Notes: a model not told the origin generated them from the sequence alone. 64,000 bases of DNA from Lichenicoccus sp964242335 (GCA_964242335.1 CAXTAY010000019.1:1-64000); one strand, 5' to 3'. Counted from the first letter of the stretch, positions 7,288 through 17,124 are shown. Numbers and translations are program-made.

Positions 7288-10200
7288 CTATCGTCTCCCT
7301 CCCGACGGAAATATCAGTTCGCAGTGGACGCCTTCCTCGCGGTACTCCAGCCGGGCCTCGCCGCCCAGCTCATGCGTCGTGCTCCGCTCGATGAGTTTCG
7401 TGCCGAAACCTTTCCGTGTCGGCGCCCTGACCTTCGGACCGCCCTCCTCGTTCCAACCCACGTGGAACCGCTCGGCTTCCCCGTCGCCACCCTGGTGCCA
7501 GGTCACCAGAAGCCGGCCGGCCGGCACGGACAGCGCGCCGTATTTCAACGCGTTGGTCGCGAGCTCATGAAGGATCATCATCAGGGCTACCCCGACCTGC
7601 GGCCGAACCATCAGCTTCGGCCCATCCACCACGACGCGGGCCTCGTCGTTCGTGCGGTAGGGCGCCAGGATCTCCCTGACGATCTGGCCTACGTCGGCAC
7701 CGACCCACTCCTTTTCGACCAGCAGGTTGTGCGCCTGCGCCAATGCGTGCAGCCGTCCGGTGAAGGTGTCGTTGAATTCTTCCAGTGACTCGCTTCGCCG
7801 CGATGTCTGCGTCATGAGTGCCTGGACGGTCGCCAGCACGTTCTTGACACGGTGATTGAGCTCGCCGATCAGCATTTCCTGGTGCGCGATCGCGTTCTTC
7901 CGCTCGGTGATGTCCTCGACGGCGAGCAGGATCAGGTCTTCCCGACCGCCATTACGGATGAGCTTTCGGGCATTGAGCAGAATGCACCGCCTGCCCGTCC
8001 CCGGGGGCCCGTACGCGAACTCGATGTTCTGGAACTGGTGATCTTCCGGCAGGATCTCTTCGACCATGTTCCGCAGGTCCGGAACATCCCACTCCCCGCC
8101 GCCAAGCTCGTACAACGACCGCCCGACGACCTTGCCCGGTGCCAGGTCGAACAGCTTGTAGAACGCCCGGTTGGCCGATTGCACCCGTACCTCGGCATCC
8201 AGGACCACCAAGGACTGGCGGCCCGTCTCGACGATCGCCTCTGCATACACGCGCGCCTCGTTGATCGCCTCGCTCGCGCGTCGTCGCTCGGTGACGTCTA
8301 TGAAGGTGATGACGAGGCCGGCGATCCGGTTGTCCCGTGTGCGGTAGGGCAGTATCCGGCGAATGAACCACTTTCCCTCGTCGCTGCGGATCTCCGCCTC
8401 GATCGGCGCCAGCCTCTCCAGCACCATGTCCGCATCGCTGAGCAGCCTGTCGTCGACGAACTTGCGCGCGAAGTGACCGATCGGCCGACCGACATCGGAG
8501 GTGACAAGTTCCAGAAGTTGCCTCGTGGCCGGAGAGAACCACTTGATCCGGAATTCGGTATCCAGAAACACCGTCGCGATCTCGGTGCCGGACAGCAGGT
8601 TCGCCAGGTCGTTGCTGGTCTGGTCCAGCTCGCCGATCTTGTGCTGGAGCTGACTATTGACCGAATGCAGCTCCTCGTTGAACGATTGAAGCTCCTCCTT
8701 CGAGGTCTCCAGTTCCTCGTTGGTCGACTGAAGCTCCTCGTTCATCGAGGTCGCTTCTTCGTTCGCGGCCTTCATCTCCTCGTTGACGCTCTCCAACTGC
8801 TCGATCGTGCCCTGCAGTTCGGCGCGGGTCGATCGCAGCTCGCTCTCGAGAGCGGATGATGCCTCACGCTCTCCGGCGCCCGGCGCCTCGCGGGCTTCCG
8901 ACGCCACCGCCGTCGGCGCGCGCACTTCCGGCTCGAAGGTCACCATCAGCATCCCGGACGTGTCCTGCGGCGCCGGCAGCTTCGAGACGGTCACCTCGAC
9001 CGAACGGTAGGCATCACCGTGACGGACCTGCGCGCTGAAACTGAGCCTCTGGTCTCCGGCGGCCACCTTGAGCATCGCCCCGCGCAGCTTCGTCAGGAGG
9101 CCATCGCGCGCCATGGCGAGCAGGTCGCGGGTCGGTTCGCCGCTGGGCTGCTTCAGATACTCTCCGGTCTCGCCGTGGAAGTAGATGACGCGCCCCCTCT
9201 GGTCGACCATCACCGACGCCGGTGCGTATCGATCCAGGAGCACCCGCCTCGCCGTCTCGGTCACGCGTATCGAAGGCGGCTCATGGGCATAGGAGGCTTC
9301 GGCCTGGTCCGACGCCGGATGGCCACCGAGGAGAGGAAAGTTCACGATGTCGTGGCGGGTCGGCCCGATGCGGCGGAAGATGCGCCACTTCTTCGACACC
9401 GTCTCGAAGAGGTCATCCGCGCGGCCGACCGTCTCCGCGCTGCCCAGGAACAGACGCCCACCTTCGCGCAACGCGAAGTGAAACAGCGACATCGCCCGTT
9501 GCTGCGCCTCGGGCTCGATGTAGATCAGCATGTTGCGGCAGGTGATCAGGTCCATCCGCGAGAACGGCGGCTCGCGCAGCAGATCTTGACGGGCAAAGAC
9601 GACCAGATCGCGCAGCGTCCTCCTGATCTGGTACGATCCGTCAAGCTTTTCGAAGAAGTGACGCACGCGCTCGATCGGCAACGTCTCGACGCTGGCCGCA
9701 GGATAGACACCCGCCCGTGCCGCGTTGAGGTTGTCATCCAGGATGTCGGAGGCGAAAACCTTCAGGTCGAGCTGCTTGTCGGCGGCCTCTGCCGCCTCGG
9801 TTAGGAGCATCGCGATCGAATAGGCTTCCTCGCCTGTGGAGCAGGCCGGCACCCAGACCCGGATCGACGCTCCTTGCTCCCGATCGGCGACCAGTTGCCT
9901 GATGACCATCTCGTCGAAGGTCGCCCACGCCTCGGGATCGCGGAAGAAGCTGGTGACGTTGATCAGGAGGTCCCGGGTCAACGCCTGCACCTCGCCCGGC
10001 TCGGCGCGCAACAGATCGAGGTAGCTGCCCAGGTCGGTCAGCCCCTTCAGGCTCATTCGCCGGTTGATCCGGCGCAGCATCGTCGCCGATTTGTAGCTGC
10101 GGAAATCCTGGCTGGAATGCGCGCGGAGCAGCGCGAGGACCTGCCCGATCTCTGTCCGCCTCTCCTCCGGCGCGCTGCCGGGGCTTTCCGGAGCTGCAAC

Positions 10201-10986
10201 GTAGCCGTGCCGGAAATACCGCAGCAGCGCGCCCGACATGTTGCCGGCAGCCAGGACATGATCGGCAAGACCTGCGCCGATCGCGCTGCGCGGCATTCCA
10301 TCGAATCTGGCGAGCGTGGGATCCTGGACCATGATCAGGCCGCCCGCCGCCTTGATCTCCTTCAGACCCTGGGTGCCGTTCGTCCCGGTTCCCGAGAGGA
10401 TGATGGCCGCCGTACGTTCCCGCCTCTGCTCGGCCAGCGACTTGAACAGCACGTCGACCGGATGGCGGCGGCTACGCGGCTGGGTCGGCTCGAGCAGACG
10501 CAGCGTGTCGCCCTTGAGCGTCACGTCACGATTGGGCGCGATCACGTAGACCTGGTTGGGGCGAACGACTACGCCGTCCCCGATCTCAGCAACCGGCATC
10601 CGCGTGTGCGTCCCGAGCACCGTGGATAGCTGGCTCTGCTTGGTCGGGTCCAGGTGCAGCACGACCACGAAGGCGAGCCCGCTATCGGCGGGCATGGTGT
10701 CGAAGAATTCCGTCAGCGCCTCGATGCCGCCGGCCGAAGCGCCGAGGCCGACGACCGGAACTCCGGTCGCTCTCGCATCGGCGAGAGACTCGTCTTCCGT
10801 CGAAAATTCCTCGCCGTCCTCGGGCGTTGGAGAGGTGTGGGCGTTGTCCGACCGTCCGCCGGTGCCGGACTGCGCGTCGTCGTCCTGCGGCGACACTGGA
10901 TCTGCAGGCTCTTTGTCTTGTTCGTCTGGCATCGGACCGGCGCTCTGGGACGAGGAATGGCAATCGCCGGCCGTCACGCCGATCAA
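7288..10986 (-). CDS. CheB-CheR-PAS-HWE hybrid sensor histidine kinase
   Basis: A 1232-residue protein. In order: an acidic N-tail; a CheB-like domain (GLGASAGGIEAL, about 75-245); a CheR domain (RRINRRMSLKGL, SAM motif VWVPACSTGEEAYS, about 280-520); a long coiled coil of ELQS/NEEL heptads; two or three PAS domains with PAC segments; and an HWE kinase domain (H-box LIGELNHRVKN; HELATNALKYGAL; FHVGWNEEGGP; GFGTKLIER). In the CheB part the motif that normally reads GxxDG reads GTGTNG, so the catalytic Asp is Asn. The frame opens with TTG at 10986; an ATG at 10932 (PDEQDKEP) is a good alternative. It probably phosphorylates the single-domain regulator encoded downstream. Confidence 0.9.
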   Translation of the reverse strand: MIGVTAGDCHSSSQSAGPMPDEQDKEPADPVSPQDDDAQSGTGGRSDNAHTSPTPEDGEEFSTEDESLADARATGVPVVGLGASAGGIEALTEFFDTMPADSGLAFVVVLHLDPTKQSQLSTVLGTHTRMPVAEIGDGVVVRPNQVYVIAPNRDVTLKGDTLRLLEPTQPRSRRHPVDVLFKSLAEQRRERTAAIILSGTGTNGTQGLKEIKAAGGLIMVQDPTLARFDGMPRSAIGAGLADHVLAAGNMSGALLRYFRHGYVAAPESPGSAPEERRTEIGQVLALLRAHSSQDFRSYKSATMLRRINRRMSLKGLTDLGSYLDLLRAEPGEVQALTRDLLINVTSFFRDPEAWATFDEMVIRQLVADREQGASIRVWVPACSTGEEAYSIAMLLTEAAEAADKQLDLKVFASDILDDNLNAARAGVYPAASVETLPIERVRHFFEKLDGSYQIRRTLRDLVVFARQDLLREPPFSRMDLITCRNMLIYIEPEAQQRAMSLFHFALREGGRLFLGSAETVGRADDLFETVSKKWRIFRRIGPTRHDIVNFPLLGGHPASDQAEASYAHEPPSIRVTETARRVLLDRYAPASVMVDQRGRVIYFHGETGEYLKQPSGEPTRDLLAMARDGLLTKLRGAMLKVAAGDQRLSFSAQVRHGDAYRSVEVTVSKLPAPQDTSGMLMVTFEPEVRAPTAVASEAREAPGAGEREASSALESELRSTRAELQGTIEQLESVNEEMKAANEEATSMNEELQSTNEELETSKEELQSFNEELHSVNSQLQHKIGELDQTSNDLANLLSGTEIATVFLDTEFRIKWFSPATRQLLELVTSDVGRPIGHFARKFVDDRLLSDADMVLERLAPIEAEIRSDEGKWFIRRILPYRTRDNRIAGLVITFIDVTERRRASEAINEARVYAEAIVETGRQSLVVLDAEVRVQSANRAFYKLFDLAPGKVVGRSLYELGGGEWDVPDLRNMVEEILPEDHQFQNIEFAYGPPGTGRRCILLNARKLIRNGGREDLILLAVEDITERKNAIAHQEMLIGELNHRVKNVLATVQALMTQTSRRSESLEEFNDTFTGRLHALAQAHNLLVEKEWVGADVGQIVREILAPYRTNDEARVVVDGPKLMVRPQVGVALMMILHELATNALKYGALSVPAGRLLVTWHQGGDGEAERFHVGWNEEGGPKVRAPTRKGFGTKLIERSTTHELGGEARLEYREEGVHCELIFPSGGRR

Positions 10987-11164
10987 TAGGTCAGCACACT
11001 AACCCTGCTTGCCGCGTGAAGTAAGGCTTCCAGGCAAACGGGAGGCGACGCGACTGCCGTGCCGGGATACCGGACCACGCGCCGAACCGATGCAGCTCGA
11101 ATCAGGCGGGTCTATCGAGGCCAGGATCGGATCGACCCGTTATCGCCCCGCCCGGCGGCTGCGG

Positions 11165-12541
11165 CTAGATCCCGGCCGCGGACAGCAGCAGCGTCAGCGC
11201 CAGCCCGGTCACCGAGATGATGGTCTCCACCACCGACCAGCTGCGCAGGGTCTGGCCCACGCTCATGTTGAGGTACTGCTTGACCTGCCAGAAGCCGGCA
11301 TCGTTGACGTGGCTGAAGATCAGCGAGCCGGCGCCGGTCGCCAGCACCAGCAGTTCGGGCGAGGCGCCCGGCGTGTGGGCGATGATCGGCGCCACGATGC
11401 CGGCCGAGGTGGTCAGCGCCACCGTCGACGAGCCGACCGCGAGCCGCACCACGGCCGCCAGCAGCCAGGCGAGCAGCAGCAGCGGGATGTGCGCCCCGGT
11501 GGTGAAGCTCACGATCGCGCGCGAGATGCCGCTGTCGATCAGGATCCGCCCGAAGCCGCCGCCGGCGCCGATCAGCAGCATGATCACCGCGGTCGGCGCC
11601 AGGCTGTCGTTGGAGAACCGCAGGATGTCGTCGCGCGAGAAGCCGCGCATGGTGCCCAGCGTCACGAAGCTCAGGATCGCCGCCAGCAGCAGCGCGATGT
11701 CGGTGTTGCCGAGGAAGCCGAGCACCCGGTTCACGACGCTGCCACGCGGCGACAGCAGGCCGGCCCAGCTGCCGAGCAGCATCAGCAGCACCGGCAGCAG
11801 GATGGTGAGCATGGTGATGCCGAACCCGGGCAGCGCCCGATCGCGGGCGCCGTCCATGCCCACGAACTGCGCGGCCATCGGGTTCTCGTCCGGCAGCCGG
11901 GTGCGGGCGCCGATGAAGCGCCCGTACAGCGGCCCCGACAGCACCGCCGCCGGCACCCCGACCAGCAGGCCGTACAGGATCGTGCGCCCGACATCGGCGT
12001 GATAGGCCTGCACCGCCAGCATCGTCGCCGGATGCGGCGGCAGCATCCCGTGCGCGACCGACAGGCCGGCGATCAGCGGCATCGCCACCAGCAGCAGCGG
12101 CTGGCCGGTCTTGGCCGCCACGTTGAAGGCGATCGGGATCAGCAGCACGAAGCCGACCTCGAAGAACACCGGCAGGCCGACGATCAGCCCGATCAGCATC
12201 ATCGCCCAGTGGATGCGTCGCACGCCGAACCAGGCGATCAGGGTGCCCGCGACCTGCTCGGCGCCACCGGACTCCGCCAGCATCTTCCCGAGCATGGTGC
12301 CGAGCGCGATGATGATCGCGATATGCCCCAGCGCGTGCCCGGCACCGTTCTCGAACGACGCGACGACGCTCGAGGCCGGCATGCCGGCGGCGAGACCCAG
12401 CAGCAGCGACACCACGATGATGGTGACGAACGGGTTGAGGCGCAGCCTGGCGATCAGGACGATCAGCAGGACGACCGCGACGATCGCCATCGTCACCAGC
12501 AGCAGCGCGGACATGGAGGTTTCCCCGACGTTTTGCGCCAT
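11165..12541 (-). CDS. gntP: Gluconate:H+ symporter, GntP family
   Basis: About 458 residues with 12 or more hydrophobic segments from the first residues on. Family signatures include VGLPVFFEVGFVLLIPI, HGMLPPHPATMLAV and GSLIFSHVNDAGFW near the C-terminus. It should import gluconate or a related sugar acid with protons across the inner membrane. I chose ATG 12541, with GGAAG 8 nt upstream; ATG 12514 (MSALLLVTM) is also possible and would remove nine polar residues. The longer frame to 12691 reads into an unrelated remnant and is not credible. A gluconolactonase-like gene (17.6 kb) and 6-phosphogluconate dehydrogenase (26 kb) fit a gluconate theme. Confidence 0.9.
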   Translation of the reverse strand: MAQNVGETSMSALLLVTMAIVAVVLLIVLIARLRLNPFVTIIVVSLLLGLAAGMPASSVVASFENGAGHALGHIAIIIALGTMLGKMLAESGGAEQVAGTLIAWFGVRRIHWAMMLIGLIVGLPVFFEVGFVLLIPIAFNVAAKTGQPLLLVAMPLIAGLSVAHGMLPPHPATMLAVQAYHADVGRTILYGLLVGVPAAVLSGPLYGRFIGARTRLPDENPMAAQFVGMDGARDRALPGFGITMLTILLPVLLMLLGSWAGLLSPRGSVVNRVLGFLGNTDIALLLAAILSFVTLGTMRGFSRDDILRFSNDSLAPTAVIMLLIGAGGGFGRILIDSGISRAIVSFTTGAHIPLLLLAWLLAAVVRLAVGSSTVALTTSAGIVAPIIAHTPGASPELLVLATGAGSLIFSHVNDAGFWQVKQYLNMSVGQTLRSWSVVETIISVTGLALTLLLSAAGI

Positions 12542-12613
12542 CGTGACCGCTTCCGCGCTCAAGGCAAGTATCGGTGGCGACGCTCCGCCCTCGCTCGTCC
12601 GCCGCCCGGCGCG

Positions 12614-12955
12614 GCGAAGGTGAACCTGATCGGCGACAGTGCCGCGACGCTGCGCGCGCGGCTGCCGATGCTGCGGCAGACGACCGACCACGCGATCGTC
12701 ACCGCGGACGCCGGCTCGGTGGCGAACCGGTACGGCCGCGACCTGAAGATGCGTCGCCGCATGAAGGGATCGCTGTCCGGCAGCCTCGCCTCGCTCGGCG
12801 CCGGCACGGAGGCGCTGCCGGCGGATCGGCCGGTGATCCTAGAGGTGCGCACCGACCCGAACGTGCCGCCGCTGCCGCCGCACATCACGCCCGACGACGC
12901 GGCCAACTTCCTGTCGATGCTGCCGGGCGAGCGCCGATCCCGGCGTGGCGGCGGG
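12614..12955 (+). pseudogene. Remnant of a TPP-dependent acetolactate-synthase/pyruvate-oxidase-like enzyme
   Basis: One open frame preserves three recognisable pieces of this enzyme family in the right order but with the intervening parts missing. These are a central-domain piece (VNLIGDSAATLRARLPML), a piece from the start of the TPP domain (VTADAGSVANRYGRDLKMRRRM then GSLSGSLASLGAG) and the C-terminal end (RPVILEVRTDPNVPPLPPHI). A full enzyme has about 600 residues; only about 110 remain, with no start codon context, no cofactor GDG motif and no N-terminal domain. It lies between two minus-strand genes. I read it as a decayed gene with internal deletions. Confidence 0.7.
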
Positions 12956-12959
12956 GAGA

Positions 12960-13964
12960 TCAGAACGGCATGCGCAGGCTGGCGATCCAGTTGCGCTGGT
13001 AGGCCGGCACGATCGCCGGGGTGGCGCGGTAGCTCGGCGCCAGCGCGAACTGGTAGCCGACGCCGAGCACCACGCCGAGTCGGTCATGGATCTTGAACTT
13101 TCCGAGCACGGCGCCGACGGTCATGAACAGCTGGTCCTTGCCGCCGCGCTGGGTGCCGTTCACCCAGTCGGTCCAGTTGAGCTCGACCTCCGGCCAGATC
13201 ACCTTCTCGAAGTCGTACTGCGCCATGATGTTGCCCACCAGGCTGTCACCGTAGCGATGCACCTGCGAGACCGGCAGCGAGGCGCCGAAGCTGCCCTGGA
13301 TGTCGAACTTGCCCCACCCCTTGCCGAACCCGATGCCGGGTGCCGCGAAGAACACGTGGTTGGTGTACCGCGTCGCACCGGTCGGCGCCGTCAGGGCGAA
13401 GTTGGCGCTCAGGATGTAGTCGCCGTTCTTCGCGTTGGCGCTGAGCAGGCGCTGCTTGAACAGGAACGCCTGCCAGTCGCCGAAGCCGCTGCCGGGCGTC
13501 CTGTTGTAGCGCTCGATGTAGGACGGCAGGACGATGTCGAGCTCCTGGGTACCGCTGATGATCAGCTGGACGCCCTTGTTGACCCCGAAATTCTGCACGC
13601 TCGCGTCGTTGTTGGTGTGCTCGATGTACTGGTCGTAGCGCAGCTGCTCGACCAGGACCGGCGGCGGCGTCACCAGTCCGGCGACCCAGTTCGGCTGCTG
13701 CGACTGGGCCAGCGCGACACGGCGGAACCAGTTGCGGAAATAGGCCTCTAACCCGGTCTCCTCCTGCCAGGGCCGGGGCGCGGTCACCGCCTGCGGCTCG
13801 GCGGCGACGGCCTGGGCCGGACTCTGGCCGGTGCCCAGATCGACCGCCGCCTGTGCATGTGCCAGCCCTGACGGCAGCAGGGTGGAGAGCGTGAGCAGCA
13901 TTGCGGACGACAAGGCTGCCGGACAGACACGGCGGTACCGGGACGATCTGGGCGAGCGCGTCAT
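12960..13964 (-). CDS. Outer-membrane transporter-like protein
   Basis: A 334-residue protein that starts with a basic region and a signal peptide (AMLLTLSTLLPSGLAHAQA). The mature part, after a linker, is rich in alternating aromatic strands and ends in …RNWIASLRMPF, with a terminal Phe as in outer-membrane barrels. Segments such as GDYILSANFALTAPTGA and FFAAPGIGFGKGWGKFDIQGSFG resemble the phenol-degradation MetA-like/transporter family of small barrels. Substrate is unknown. I chose ATG 13964 because the signal peptide follows it; the frame further upstream overlaps the sulfotransferase gene. Its 3' end abuts the TPP-enzyme remnant. Confidence 0.7.
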   Translation of the reverse strand: MTRSPRSSRYRRVCPAALSSAMLLTLSTLLPSGLAHAQAAVDLGTGQSPAQAVAAEPQAVTAPRPWQEETGLEAYFRNWFRRVALAQSQQPNWVAGLVTPPPVLVEQLRYDQYIEHTNNDASVQNFGVNKGVQLIISGTQELDIVLPSYIERYNRTPGSGFGDWQAFLFKQRLLSANAKNGDYILSANFALTAPTGATRYTNHVFFAAPGIGFGKGWGKFDIQGSFGASLPVSQVHRYGDSLVGNIMAQYDFEKVIWPEVELNWTDWVNGTQRGGKDQLFMTVGAVLGKFKIHDRLGVVLGVGYQFALAPSYRATPAIVPAYQRNWIASLRMPF

Positions 13965-14194
13965 GTCTTGGGGAAATCCTGGCCGGCTGTCGACAGGTCG
14001 CAGTTGCACGAACCGTGCCTGGGCGAGGCAGGGAAGCCCGAAGCAGTCGTCATCCGGATCGGTTCGGCCCTGCAAGCCGGGCGGATCCGGGCGACGCACG
14101 GCCCTGCCGCAGCTTCGACCACACCGGTCGCGCGCTCTCCTGCGTGCAACAGGAAGCGGCGCCGTCCCGGACGCAGCCGGCTCGCCGATCGCGA

Positions 14195-15349
14195 TCAGCG
14201 CATCTCGTATTCGATCGGCGCGCCGGCACCCGGTGCGTCTTCCGGCGGGCTCGGAGGCGCGTAGCCGAAGCGGGCGAAGACCGGGGTGCAATGCGCGGCG
14301 AGCCAGCCCGCGTCCGCCGCATCGAGCCGATGCGGCTGCGCGACGTGGTGCTGCGAGCCGATATAGCTCTCCATCCGGTCGATGGCGGGCCCGAAGCCGG
14401 GAAGCCGAAGCTGGTCGTGCAGCCGTGCCAGCTCCCGCCTCGGGTCGCGCACGAAGCTGTCGTAGCGAATCTCGGCATGGACGTCGGACGGCAACGACGC
14501 GCTCTGCTCGATCAGGCGCGACATCAGGCGCGGATAGACCCGCCGCACCAGCGCGCGCGCATCGATCTCCGCATCGCCGAGCGACAGTTCCCGTGCCAGC
14601 GTCGAGAACATCCTGACCGAGGAGGCGTAGACCTGCGCCGGGTGGCGATGGATGTGGATGAAGCGGGCCTCGGGCCAGATCGCGCGCAAGGCGGGGATGC
14701 GGGCGCTGTTGGCAGGATTTCGTATCAGCAGCGGCCGACCCGCGGCCCGGGTCATCTTGGCGACGTAGCGCTCGAGCCGTCGCGCCCAGCGCCGCTGCTC
14801 GGACGGGGCGACCGCCTCGCCGAACACGCCGCGATCGAACTCGTGCATCAGCCGGCTGGGGAAATAGATGCCGTGGTTGCAGGAGAGCGTCGACAGGTTG
14901 GCCATCGCCAGCTCGTCCTCCTGCGGCAGGTCGGGCGCCAGGGCGATGTGGTCGATCAGCCGGGTTCGCGGGAAAAACTGCTCGACGAAGGGGGCGGCGA
15001 GGCGCGCGAGGCCCAGCGCTTCGGCGGGCAGCCCGACCGCCATCGGCGAGAGGATGCCGAACGCCTGCGACCGGCTCAGCACGTTGGTGAGGTGGGTGGT
15101 GCCGCTGCGCCAGTGCCCGACGATGAAGATGGGCGCGGGGTAGTCTGCGTCGGCGCGGGTGAGTGCCGCCTCGCCGAGGGTGAAGGGCAGCCGCACCAGT
15201 GCCACGGCGAGCGCGACCCCGACCACGTGCGCGCGGCGCGGCGCCACGCCGCCCTTCAGCAGCAGCCGCACCAGCGTGTCCGGCGTGGCGCCGCAGAGCG
15301 GGTGGAACACGCGGTGCGCTCGACCGCCGCCGCGCGAGGCGAACTTCAC
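14195..15349 (-). CDS. Sulfotransferase family protein
   Basis: About 384 residues. The PAPS 5'-phosphosulfate loop is seen as PIFIVGHWRSGTTHLTNVL near residue 75, and a 3'-phosphate-binding-like region is FIHIHRHPAQVYASSVRMF near 240. A hydrophobic segment before residue 65 (VVGVALAVALVRLPFTLG) may be a membrane anchor. The family moves sulfate from PAPS to hydroxyl groups of sugars or small molecules; the acceptor here is unknown. The frame starts with GTG at 15349 with no strong ribosome site. It is 34 bases downstream of the GMC oxidoreductase gene on the same strand, so they may be co-transcribed. Confidence 0.8.
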   Translation of the reverse strand: MKFASRGGGRAHRVFHPLCGATPDTLVRLLLKGGVAPRRAHVVGVALAVALVRLPFTLGEAALTRADADYPAPIFIVGHWRSGTTHLTNVLSRSQAFGILSPMAVGLPAEALGLARLAAPFVEQFFPRTRLIDHIALAPDLPQEDELAMANLSTLSCNHGIYFPSRLMHEFDRGVFGEAVAPSEQRRWARRLERYVAKMTRAAGRPLLIRNPANSARIPALRAIWPEARFIHIHRHPAQVYASSVRMFSTLARELSLGDAEIDARALVRRVYPRLMSRLIEQSASLPSDVHAEIRYDSFVRDPRRELARLHDQLRLPGFGPAIDRMESYIGSQHHVAQPHRLDAADAGWLAAHCTPVFARFGYAPPSPPEDAPGAGAPIEYEMR

Positions 15350-15383
15350 CGCCCCGGCGTTCCCTAAGCGAGGCGCGCGGCGC

Positions 15384-16949
15384 CTACAGCCGCGCCGCGA
15401 TGGTGTCGGCGACGCGCAGCGCGTTGGCGACGATGGTCAGGGTCGGGTTCACCGCGCCGATCGAGGGAAAGAAGCTGGCGTCGGTCACGTACAGATTGTC
15501 GACCTCGTGCGCCTTGCAGTCCACGTCGAGCACCGAGCTGGCCGGATCGGTGCCGAACCGCAGCGTGCCGGCCTGATGCGCGGTGCCGCCGAGCGGCACG
15601 TCCTTGCCGAGATACAGCGCGCGCTCGAACAGGTGCGGATGGATGTCGAGCTGGTCGCACAGCTGCTCCAGCTTGCGCTTGAGGCGCTTGTGACCTTCCA
15701 TGTTGCTCTCCTCGAAATCGAGGAACACCTTGCCGTCCTTGTAATGAATGCGGTTCTGCGGCAGCGGGATGTCTTCCGACGTCAGCCAGAAATCGATCGA
15801 GTGGCGGGCCAGGTAGTCGAACGGCATCTCCGGCAGCCAGTGCAGGAACTTCGGCAGGCCCTCGCCGTGCACCTGCACGCCGTCGGACTTGCCGACCATC
15901 TGGATGTGGCCGAGCGGATAGTCCCAGTCTTCGGATCCGAAATAGAAATCGTTCAGGCCGAGGGTCTTCTGGAACTTGGTCGGGTTCGGCGTCTTCGACA
16001 CCGCCATGATGGTGGAGTTGTTGTGCCGCATGTAGTTGCGGCCGACCTGGTCCGAGCCGTTGGCGAGACCGTTCGGATGCGCGTCGTTGGCCGAGCGCAG
16101 CATCAGCAGCGCGGAAGAGAGCGCGCCGCAGGCGACGACAACGATGTCGGCGGACAGCGTGATCCGCTCGCCGGCATCGGTCAGCACCATCACGCCGGTG
16201 ACACTGTGGCCGTCCGGATCGGTGAGCAGCTTCTCGACGTAGCTGCCGGTCATCAGCGTCAGGTTGTCGTGGTCGCGCAACGCCGGATCCACCGTCATGA
16301 TCTGCGCGTCCGCCTTGCCGTTGGTGGCGCACGGATAGCCGTCGAAGGCGTCGCAGCGCACGCACGGGGAGTGCGGCAGCGGCACCCCGTCGCGCTCCTC
16401 GAGCAGCACCCCGACCGGCAGGTGGAACGGGTGGTGCCCGATGCGCTTGAGGCCGTCGAACAGCTGCTGGATGCGCGGCTCGTGCGACACCGGCGGGTGC
16501 GCGTAGGGCTTGGTGCTGGGCGGCTCCGTCGGATCCTCGCCGCGCAGGCCGTGCACCGCGTAGAGCTCTTCTGCCGCCTGGTAGTACGGCTCGAAGGTGT
16601 CGTAGCCGACCGGCCAGGCCGGCGCGATCCCGTCCGGATGGCGGATCTCGCCGAAGTCGCGCTCGCGCAGCCTGAACAGGATGGAGCCGTAGACCTTGCT
16701 GTTGCCGCCGACGAAGTAGTGCAGCCCGGGATGGAAGCTCTCCCCCTTGCTGCTGTACCAGGTCTCCTTGGCCTGGTAGGCGGCGTCGACGAACACCGTC
16801 TTGCTGTCCCAGTTCTCCCGCCCGCGGCGGAGATAGTCACCGCGCTCGATCAGCAGGATGCGCTTGCCGGTCTGGGCCAGCTTCCAGGCCACCGCGCCGC
16901 CGCCGGGACCGGAGCCGATGATGATCACGTCGTAGCGCTCGCTGCTCAT
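15384..16949 (-). CDS. GMC family FAD-dependent oxidoreductase
   Basis: A 521-residue flavoenzyme. The N-terminal Rossmann motif is YDVIIIGSGPGGGAVAWKL with the ribose-binding acid in LLIERGD. The FAD-contact loop is FVGGNSKVYGS. The C-terminal active site has His in GGTAHQAGTLRFG and Asn in GAVNPTLTIVANALR. Members oxidise alcohol or sugar hydroxyls, passing electrons to oxygen, quinone or cytochrome. No gluconate-dehydrogenase-type small subunit or cytochrome gene is next to it, and there is no signal peptide, so it is probably cytoplasmic. ATG 16949 has AGGAAG 6 nt before it. It is transcribed divergently from the cupin and SMP-30 genes across a 175-base shared promoter region. Confidence 0.85.
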   Translation of the reverse strand: MSSERYDVIIIGSGPGGGAVAWKLAQTGKRILLIERGDYLRRGRENWDSKTVFVDAAYQAKETWYSSKGESFHPGLHYFVGGNSKVYGSILFRLRERDFGEIRHPDGIAPAWPVGYDTFEPYYQAAEELYAVHGLRGEDPTEPPSTKPYAHPPVSHEPRIQQLFDGLKRIGHHPFHLPVGVLLEERDGVPLPHSPCVRCDAFDGYPCATNGKADAQIMTVDPALRDHDNLTLMTGSYVEKLLTDPDGHSVTGVMVLTDAGERITLSADIVVVACGALSSALLMLRSANDAHPNGLANGSDQVGRNYMRHNNSTIMAVSKTPNPTKFQKTLGLNDFYFGSEDWDYPLGHIQMVGKSDGVQVHGEGLPKFLHWLPEMPFDYLARHSIDFWLTSEDIPLPQNRIHYKDGKVFLDFEESNMEGHKRLKRKLEQLCDQLDIHPHLFERALYLGKDVPLGGTAHQAGTLRFGTDPASSVLDVDCKAHEVDNLYVTDASFFPSIGAVNPTLTIVANALRVADTIAARL

Positions 16950-17124
16950 CCCGGTCTTCCTCGCTGGGCAAGTGTGCGCAACGCCGATGCCGGGCGATCT
17001 GTTCCACGGCTCGGGCCGAGGCGTGTCCGGAACCGGCGAGAAGGCTGCGGCGCTAACCGGGGGCGGCCGTATCGTCCACCCGACCCGCATCGGCATCCCC
17101 GATCCAGCAGCCGGAGAGCAATCC

